Of a stretch of 64,000 nucleotides of DNA, positions 56,799-64,000 are shown piece after piece. Each line of letters opens with the position of its first letter. The stretch's first letter is position 1. This DNA is from Synaphobranchus kaupii (lineage: Eukaryota; Chordata; Actinopteri; Anguilliformes; Synaphobranchidae): contig CM056380.1 in NCBI GenBank assembly GCA_029718625.1, forward strand, positions 12,098,128-12,162,127, written 5' to 3'. The position numbers and the translations under genes are program-made. The notes beneath the pieces are model-generated. The model was not told where the DNA came from, searched no databases, and worked only from the letters and a program-made list of their open reading frames with translations.

Positions 56799-58419
56799 CA
56801 GTCAAGCCGGAAAGTCTGCACACCCCTTTCACCTTCTCCACGTTTTATTACGTTACAGAATTATACTACAATAGATTGAGTTCATTTTTTGCCTCAAACA
56901 TCTACACACAATAGCCAATAATGACGAAGTGAAGAAAATATGCGAAGTTTTTAGAAAATATGCAATTTTATTTTACTGACAAAAATAGGTTATTTAGGGG
57001 TTATATCTGTACACACCCTTAGCCTAATACTTGGTTGCTGCACCTTTGGCAGCGATTACAGCTTCAAGGCGTCTTGGGAAAGAAGCTACGAGCTTGGCAC
57101 ACTTGTTTCTGGACATTTTTGCCCATTCCTCTTGGCATATCCTTGCAAGCTGCGTCAGGTTGGATGGGGAGCGTCGGCACACAGCCATTTTCAGCTCTTT
57201 CCACAGATGTTCAATTGGATTCAGTTCTGGGCTCTGGCTGGGCCACTCAAGGACATGCACAGACTTTCTCCGAAGCCACTCCTTTGTTCTCTTGGCTGTG
57301 TGCTTCGGGTCGTTGTCATGTTGGAAGGTAAACCTTCGCCCCAGTCTGAGGTCCAGAGCGCTCTGGAGCAGGTTTTCTTCAAGGATCTTGGTGTACTTAG
57401 CTGCATTCATCTTTCCCTCTATCAGGACTAGTCGCCCCGTTCCCGCTGCTGAAAAACATCCCCACATCATGATGCTGCCACCGCCATGCTTCACTGTAGG
57501 GATGGTATTAGCCAGGTGATGAGCGGTGCCTGGTTTCCTCCAGACGTGACGCTTGGTATTCAGGCCAAAAAGTTCCATTTTGGTTTGATCAGACCAGCGA
57601 ATCTTGATTCTCATGGTTTGAGAGTCCTCTAGGTGCCTTTTGGCAAACTCCAAGCGGGCTGTGATGTGCCTTTTACTAAGGAGGGGCTTCCGTCTGGCCA
57701 CTCTACCATAAAGGCCTGATTGGTGGAGTGCTGCCTGGATGGTTGATCTTCTGAAAGGTTCTCCCATCTCCACAAGGATACGCTGGAGCTCTGTCAGAGT
57801 GACCCTCGGGTTCCTGCTCACCTCCCTGGCCAAGGCCCGTCTTCCCCGATTGCTCAGTTTGGCCGGGCGGCCAGGTCTAGGAAGATTCTTGGTGGTTCCA
57901 AACTTCTTCCATTTACGAATGATGGTGGCCACTGTGCTCTTTGGGACCTGTAAAGCTGCAGAGATTTTTCCGTACCCTTCTCCAGATCTATGCCTTGACA
58001 CAATCCTGTTTCTGAGATCTGCAGATAATTCCTTTGACCCCATGGCTTGGAGTTTGCTCTGACATGCACTGTCAACTGGGACCTTATATAGGCAGGTGTT
58101 GGCAATCCCCAATCATGTCCAATCAATTGAATTTATCACCAATTAAGTTGTAGAAACATCTCAAGCAGTATCAGTGGAAACAAAATGCACCTCAGCTCAC
58201 TTTTGGGTGTCATATCACACTTGTGTACATATGATATTTTACATTTAGATTTTTTATAAATTAGCACAAATGTCTAAAAACCTGTTTTCACTTTGTCATT
58301 ATGGGCTATTTTGTGTAGAATTTTGAGACAAAAAATGAACTCAATCTATTGTAGAATATGTCTAACGTAATAAAACGTGGAGAAGGTGAAAGGGGTGTGC
58401 AGACCTTCCGGCTTGACTG
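56799..58419 (-). mobile_element. Full-length Tc1 transposon
   Basis: Ends CAGTCAAGCCGGAAAGTCTG and inverted CAGTCAAGCCGGAAGGTCTG start inverted repeats of about 150 bases that differ at a handful of sites. TA flanks both sides (56797-56798, 58420-58421). It lies only six bases (TATATA) from the previous element. Length 1621 bases matches an autonomous Tc1 element, and the transposase is open throughout. Confidence 0.93.
57024..58043 (-). CDS. Tc1 transposase, apparently intact
   Basis: It catalyses cut-and-paste movement of its element at TA sites. I chose the ATG at 58043 (MGSKELSADLRNRIVSRHRS), the family start; an upstream in-frame ATG at 58112 would add 23 residues from the leader. Length is 339 residues, usual for Tc1. 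Two helix-turn-helix regions (about 1-55 and 70-125) are joined by RPGRPAKLS, the GRPR-type motif. Catalytic Asp 1 is in RWSDQTKMELFG (family WSDETK; the neighbouring Glu is Gln here, not a catalytic position). Asp 2 is in FQHDNDPKHTAK and Glu in ELNPIEHLWKELK. The stop follows GAATKY. No frameshift or stop is seen. Confidence 0.93.
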   Translation of the reverse strand: MGSKELSADLRNRIVSRHRSGEGYGKISAALQVPKSTVATIIRKWKKFGTTKNLPRPGRPAKLSNRGRRALAREVSRNPRVTLTELQRILVEMGEPFRRSTIQAALHQSGLYGRVARRKPLLSKRHITARLEFAKRHLEDSQTMRIKIRWSDQTKMELFGLNTKRHVWRKPGTAHHLANTIPTVKHGGGSIMMWGCFSAAGTGRLVLIEGKMNAAKYTKILEENLLQSALDLRLGRRFTFQHDNDPKHTAKRTKEWLRRKSVHVLEWPSQSPELNPIEHLWKELKMAVCRRSPSNLTQLARICQEEWAKMSRNKCAKLVASFPRRLEAVIAAKGAATKY

Positions 58420-58490
58420 TATATAGAGTAGGGTGATGAGAGCCAGAGAGGCATTTTTTGAAGTGACAGGACTACAGTACGCAGATACAA

Positions 58491-59045
58491 CAATTTTTAT
58501 TTTTGATATCTTTTTTTGATCAATTTGAAACTGTGGCGGTAGAAACTAAATTGTGGCCGCCACAGTTTAATACATTAATAGTTTAATACATTAATGAGAA
58601 ACACTGCTGTTTAAAAAAAAAAAAGAACCCCTATTCTAATTAAATTTCCCCCCCCGTGTAGCAACCGCTAGAGAACCACCGCTTCACAACCCTGTCAGCT
58701 GGTAGTAGGAAGGAGGTCGCCACGTCCTCTACAGGGCGCGACTCCTCGAGCTCCTGACCGTGAATCCAGCTCGCCCAGGGCCGCTATGCGTGCAGCGATT
58801 CTCTCCGAGCCCCTCCCCCCACCCGGAAGCAGCCGCCAATCGCTGCTCCCACAGGGCGCCGGCTATGCTCGGATCTGGCGCTCTTACTGTCGGCGCTCTT
58901 ACCGTTGTACCACGCGAAGCCCAACACTGCTGTTCTTTAAGGATGTCAAGATGTACCTGTAGTTTTTTCTTTCTCCATTTACGCTCTGCTTTCTGACAGT
59001 TCCTCTTTAGTTTAAGAATTTCACAACGGGTTCAGTACACGAGTA
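58491..59045. other. No recognisable gene; GC-rich block
   Basis: Bases 58660-58940 are markedly more GC-rich than the surroundings and contain several CpG and GGCGC motifs. No frame is recognised; a 78-codon plus-strand frame at 58760 is Pro/Ser-rich without a domain. Confidence 0.45.
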
Positions 59046-59660
59046 AGATTTACAAGTTGTGATCTGATATAGCGAGATCGACAATAGAGGAAATTGTAAC
59101 TCTTAGTCCTCTAGAAATGACCAAATCTAGAGTATGGCCATGCTTATGAGTTGGCTCAGCAACATGCTGATTAAAACCAAGAGAGAGTAGTGAGTTTTTA
59201 AAATCCATGGCCTTGGAACCTCACACATTATCCACATGCAAGTTAAAATCACCTACCTAAAGAACTCTCTCATGATCAGTTGATATGATAGACATGAATT
59301 CAGCAAATTCAGGAAAAAATGCTGGGTTTTACCTTGGAGGGTGATAGATGGTCACCATCAGTACAGGAGAATCAAACTTAGAATCTGAGCAAGATATTCA
59401 AAAGACGAAGTCACCAAAGTCCATTTGCTTGTATTTAAATTGACATGAATAAATATTTGCTAAGCCACCTCCTCTCTTATTCTGCCTAATCTTTTGAGAA
59501 AAGGGGTAATTTGTGAGCGAAGCCTCTATTAGTGAGACAGTACCATCTGTCCCTAGACATGTCTCTGTTAAGAATAAAAAAATCTAATTTATTGTCTTGA
59601 ACAAGGTCATTCATTAAAAACACTTTAGATGCCAGGGATCTAGGAAAACAAGTTTATCTG
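59046..59660 (-). pseudogene. L2/CR1-type LINE endonuclease fragment
   Basis: Minus-strand pieces in order: RSLASKVFLMNDLVQDNKLD and FFIL (near 59640-59580), TCLGTDGTVSLIEAS, KRGGGLANIYSCQFKYKQM, VGDFNLHVDN, SKAMDFKNSLLSLG, HVAEPTHKHGHTLDLVISRG and IVDLAISDH (59060). They match the same endonuclease as at 50508-50950 and are broken by several frameshifts. The catalytic Asp-His region (ISDH) is kept. RT is absent. Confidence 0.8.
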
Positions 59661-60574
59661 ACTGTAACCTGTAACATGGATGTTTATGTGAATACGGGTT
59701 CGCATATACACACATTGACTGGGGTGTGGTTATGAAATAGCGGGCGGCAAGACCCTGAACTCCGGAGAGCAAGACTATACTGCTAGCAGGCATTCATCTA
59801 ATTGTTCTCTGACACTAACACCTTCTATCCCAGCATGTAACGGTGCTTCTCATCCGGGAGTCTTGCAAATAATGTTTCTGCGCGATGAAGAAGCCCCTTT
59901 AACCTAAAAGCATATGTATGTCCGGGTACCGAAATTAACAGCTAACCCAGGGAGCCCTAACTAAGGTTACTCCATCTGGTGAGTGAGACTATCTAAATAT
60001 CCTGGATTATGATCCAATTATTATTTTATGAAATAATACTAGGATCTGTCTGGACACTGAAATTCACAACTATCACAGAGCAGCTGCACTTCCGGTTAGC
60101 GAGACTATCACTATGGCCAGCGTGTAACCCGCTTACGGTGTCACCCCAAAACTGCATAGGAGACCAGTGATTGGTCCTCACAGAGATGCACACCCCGGTC
60201 GGCGTATAAGCGAACCACATATCTTGAATGTACTGAAAAAGGGAAAACGGTTAATTATAATATGACAGTTGGCAATAACCAAGAATAGGCATACCTTGAT
60301 GGAAAAAGATAGACATTTTATTTACAAAACAACACAATGAAAGAATGCTATTCTATCCTAAGAGAAAATGCATAGACTCTAACAGACTTAGACAAAAAGG
60401 AACACAATGAGAATAATGACGTTTGCCCAAAATGCTGCACGAGAAGACTATGGTACCAGGAGAACTGTTAAGCAGATTCTCCCCGACTGGCCCTTTGGAC
60501 TTCTCTTAATTGCAATTGCTTGTCCAAATAAGGTCTGGCCAGGAAGAGGGCTGTAACACCTCACCACCAAGAGA
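59661..60574. other. No recognisable gene
   Basis: I find no frame or terminal repeats. Sequence around 59700-60240 has the texture of an old retroelement untranslated region but nothing diagnostic. Confidence 0.4.
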
Positions 60575-60804
60575 CATTACATTACAGACATTTAGCAGAC
60601 GCTCTTATCCAGAGCGACTTACACAGCATTTAGCATTTTTTTAAATACATTTATATATCCATTGATACAGCTGGATATATACTGAAGCAATGCAGGTGAA
60701 GTACTTTGCTCAAGGGTACAACGGCAGTGTCCTACCTGGGAATTGAACCTGCAACCTTTCGGTTACAAACCCAGTTCCTTAACCATTATACTACACTGCC
60801 GGCC
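60575..60804 (-). mobile_element. tRNA-derived SINE (V-SINE-like), copy 4, minus strand
   Basis: Starts with the reversed tail (ATTACAGACATTTAGCAGAC, GCTCTTATCCAGAGCGACTT) and ends with the reversed tRNA head (TTCCTTAACCATTATACTAC then ACTGCCGGCC). A and B boxes are both recognisable. Insert-free full copy. Confidence 0.9.
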
Positions 60805-61225
60805 TACACAGAGAGACCCCCCCTCTCCTCCAGGAAGAGAAACTGTATAGCCTACTCCCCTATCATCATACCTATCATTTCTCTAGATACCAGGTGAGGT
60901 CCAGGTGATGGCCACTCTGTGATCCAGACACTTATGTGGACAAGCGCATCCCTGATAGTAGTAGTAGTGGTATCAGTGGTAGTACAATCCTCCTTCCAAA
61001 CACATTCTTTATTCCTTCCCATGTAGTTTGCCACCTCCTATACTTTCACATACCCTTCATTAGGTGTGGTTGAAAAACCACATTCCTCAGACTTACCATT
61101 ATTATTATTCCGCCGATTTTTGAGAACCTATCTCCTGCTACACCGTTCACACCATCGACACCTTTCATACCTCATATTATACCTTTATACCCTCTCCAGG
61201 TTGCTGTTACTTTTTACCTTTAGAC
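60805..61225. other. No recognisable gene; left edge of the right flanking repeat
   Basis: Unassigned. Short GTA/GGT-type repeats occur at 60955-60985. The repeat shared with the window start becomes recognisable at about 61226. Confidence 0.45.
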
Positions 61226-64000
61226 CATACACACTTTTTGAGATATTTTACATTTTATCGCCAAAAGATGAATGGGGGTCAATGGGCACGTGCAGTAGGC
61301 TAGCTCACGGTGAGAATGCTCAGTGTGAGCACTGGGCGGATTTTTGAATCACTTAACGGACATTTTCGAGGGCATTTTTTGTGGTTTATATATAGTAAGC
61401 TGCGTCTGCTTCGGCATTGTGGTTGTGCTAACGATGAGTGTCATTATGGATTAGCGCTTTATAATAAATGGAAAGGAACGGTAAAATTGCATTTGTGTAG
61501 GGGTGTGCCTGTGACGTGGCAGGTGTGAAGAGTGGTGGATAATTTATACACGTCACGCGTTCCGAAAAAAATGCTTCCTCAAAGGCTATACTTGTGTTAC
61601 CTCACTGAAGCACCTTCCGGGAAACTTCTCGTTCCCCAATCCTGCTCACTCCGAGCATTTAGCGGTTTGGAATGTCCTTAAAGATGGCGAACCTCGATCG
61701 ATTTCCGGGTCAGGTGAGGACCGAGGAGAAGAGGACAGATAAAATAAGCGATTGGAATCCGCCCAAGGGCTAAACGCTCCAGGGTACGATTAAATTGTAC
61801 TAAACACGGCAGGTGTGAAAGCACCCTTAATTAGCTGGATAACTGCACTGAGTAAAACCCGGAACCATCCAAAATCTGGAACACGGACTAAAGTAAAAAG
61901 CACGATAAAAAGAGCTATTCTGAGTTTTTCTCAGTGCAGTTATCCAACTGACTCAGCCTGTGTCCGAATACGACCCCTACACCCTTTTGAGGGTGTATAT
62001 TTGAGTCCACTTTTCTCACAAATGCAAGCACTTAAAATACCAGGATGTAAGTAACCCGGAAGTAAAAACGTAAAAGACATGGGGCCCTATCTTACACCTG
62101 GCGCAAAGCGGCGCTAACCCAAACGCAAGTGTCTTTGTTATCTTACACCCGGCGCTAGGTTCATTATAACGCCTAGCGCTTACGTCCTTTAACTAGCATG
62201 TAATCTTGCGCCCGTTGCAAGTGAACTGGGCGTGTTGGTCTTAAGATGAGTGGCCAGGATTCTTTTTGGTGTATTGCTATCTTGAGCCAGCAGAAAGCGC
62301 TTGCGCTAGAACCACCACAAACCTGATCTAAAGTCATGTAGCAGTTGTTTACATGTTATTTTAACGGCGCATATAAGTGCGTCTACATAGGCGTGTGCAC
62401 AACGTGCGTACCCTCCTGTCTGTTACACACAGGGGCACGCACAAGTATGACTAAAATATCTAGATCACAATGTGAAATATTATTATTGTGTAGGCTATAT
62501 CAAAAATGCATAATGATAAAAGGTTCCATAGGTCCACATACCTTTCCCTCAGCGAAGGGAAACGATGCCACATTACATTGCTCTCAGCCCACTCCATCAA
62601 CAACCAGGCGATGTGCGATGGTACGGGACAATGGCTATCCATTAAAAAGGAGTTGATAACACCTATATCAAGTCTAATGCGCAAATTGTCATTTACACCT
62701 AATGCGTGAATTGTCATTCAATGGAAAACATGCGTACTGCAATAGACGGACATTTGAGTTCTTAAAATGCGCTTCAGACGTCATTACAATACAGCTCTGT
62801 TTATCTAGGAATACAGCCTGTAAGTAAATAGAATGGTTTGTGACTGAAACAAGTTCAAAACCTTGTCCAGTGACTATTGCTTTTATTGTTTTTCAAATAG
62901 CCTAGGCTACAGCGGATTTGCTGAATTCGCTAAATTACAGTGACAAGGTTTCCATACCCTCAGCTTATTAAAACCCCGCTGATTTCACCTGTTATTCCAT
63001 AACTGAACAAAAGATTTTAATGAGAACTAAGCGGCTAATTAGAAACTAAATTTGCAGCACGTTACAAAATTAATTTACAATTAATTTTAATGCCATTATC
63101 TGCATGTGCGCTTTACAGGCTGTAAATCTCACTTTTCACAGTCTTCCTGGGAAAGTGGATCGTTTTAAAGTATTACGCTACCAGTAAAATAGGTTTGTCA
63201 CATTTCCATAAGCAGGGCATTATAAAACAAGGGAAAATATGCTGAACCTATGGGTTGCCATCATGACAGATTTATTGTATTTAGTGTCATCATTAAGGCA
63301 AAATAACATTATTTATGTTATTAATCAAAATTAGAATGCAGGTAGCCTAATGAACTTCGGATGAAGCTTGAACATGAGTTCATTGCATAATCAAACGAAA
63401 TTCGTTAAACAAGCAAGCTAAGGTGACACGGAAGCCATTGGTCGCTTATTCTCAGCTGTTGCAGGTGCTTTTAACAAAATTTAACCGCATATATTTTGTA
63501 AACAGCACTGTCAGGAATTACCGGGAACTCATAATGGTTAGCCCGAATAATATTGATCATAGGCTACTATTGATCCATATAGCCTATTCCTTGATCGCAC
63601 TAAACACGGATGAGCATGTCTGTTTCGCCATCATAAGCAGTCCGCCAAGGTGGAAAAGCAGGCTTTTAAAGGGAATGGGATATGACATTTTGATTGGTTT
63701 ATTGCATGTCATGCCCAAGACACACCTATAATTAATGAAGAGACTATGTTCAGCCCATTTGGACGTTGCGCCGTGCTTAGTGCCCAAAAAACACGCCGTT
63801 AAAATAGCAAAAGTGGACTTGGACATGCCCTAAATGGACTTTACACCATGCGCTTAGACCAAGCGCCAAGATAGGGTCCATAGAGTGTATATGCATATCT
63901 ATGGTACAAGATTGTAATATAAACCAAACTACTCTTTTTTTATTTTTGTTAATTCTATCTTCATTCATAATCTACACTTTGTAACAATCGTCATATGTTA
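61226..64000 (+). repeat. Right copy of the window-flanking direct repeat
   Basis: Same orientation as 1-1213 and 2460-2536. The match runs 61226-62080, is interrupted by an inserted transposon (62081-63878) and resumes at 63884-64000, where it runs off the window. It includes the short hairpin (61831-61950). The Tc1 element of the left copy is absent here. Confidence 0.8.
62081..63878. mobile_element. 1.8-kb non-autonomous DNA transposon with GGGGCCCTATCTT ends
   Basis: The left end GGGGCCCTATCTTACACCTG and right end (inverted) GGACCCTATCTTGGCGC are terminal inverted repeats, both followed inward by GCGC-rich sequence (CCTAGCGC, GCGCTTAG). CAT or AT is on both outer sides. The left copy of the flanking repeat lacks the insertion and reads straight through. 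No transposase frame. The type is common in fish genomes but I cannot fix its superfamily; an AT target duplication would suggest ISL2EU-like elements. Confidence 0.78.

Larger units (their letters stand above)
55484..58490 (+). pseudogene. LINE C-terminal fragment interrupted by two transposons
   Basis: GTKCEKYNQIRNKYFPKINQ, LKNLTDIQKLPILLGEE and CDLAAQY (55490-55648) match the extreme C-terminal region of fish LINE polymerases (family pattern CP-Y--IR---F, KL--LLG). Two DNA transposons then occupy 55652-56792 and 56799-58419. After them 58435-58490 reads RVMRAREAFFEVTGLQYAD, which fits the expected last stretch. Rejoining is inference; the first piece is the solid one. Confidence 0.6.

Noticed and set aside
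57031..58062. Plus-strand frames of 98-162 residues over the Tc1 gene
   Set aside because: They are antisense shadows of the intact minus-strand transposase.
58660..58940. CpG-island promoter
   Set aside because: GC content rises locally, but no gene start or transcript-like exon could be found next to it. It may be an old GC-rich repeat.

Overview
The window looks like accessory, repeat-dominated chromosomal DNA of a ray-finned (teleost) fish. The evidence is a split-exon NLRC3-like immune gene with the fish-specific FISNA-NACHT exon, tRNA-derived V-SINE-like SINEs, Rex1/L2-type LINEs, a Penelope-like element, and many Tc1, hAT, Harbinger and TTAA-type DNA transposons. The species cannot be named from the sequence. 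A run of exactly 500 N (48366-48865) is an assembly gap.

Layout. 1-2.57 kb: one copy of a repeat whose second copy closes the window (61.2-64.0 kb); each copy is broken by a different transposon. 3.4-15.7 kb: a 29-bp minisatellite, a solo LTR with a 5-bp target duplication, then an 11.1-kb array of a 42-bp unit (about 265 copies) with higher-order structure. 16.0-22.5 kb: one minus-strand LINE reverse transcriptase that four unrelated tandem arrays have expanded from about 1.5 kb to 6.5 kb; one of those arrays carries a solo LTR. 22.6-31.5 kb: deleted and nested DNA transposons, LINE endonuclease and integrase fragments, and a 1.6-kb fold-back element with a 9-bp target duplication.

31.6-45.5 kb: the only host gene I can support, a plus-strand NLR. 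Its exons are a leader, four near-identical 111-bp cassette exons (in-phase copies), a 52-bp exon, a pyrin-like exon and the 1.83-kb FISNA-NACHT exon. No LRR or B30.2 exon is visible downstream. Introns are full of minisatellites; the one before the pyrin exon has a unit that contains that exon's own splice acceptor. The long intron also holds three DNA transposons nested in one another and a Penelope-like copy with an inverted 5' part.

45.5-61.2 kb: further transposons. They include a Harbinger transposase pseudogene, LINE fragments, hAT elements with perfect 8-bp target duplications, and a full-length Tc1 element (56799-58419) with an apparently intact 339-residue transposase. Five fold-back elements scattered through the window share one internal core but end in different Tc1-type termini.

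Most long open frames here are by-products of tandem repeats whose unit is divisible by three or lacks stops. I treat only the NLR exons and the 57-58 kb Tc1 transposase as plausibly functional coding sequence.
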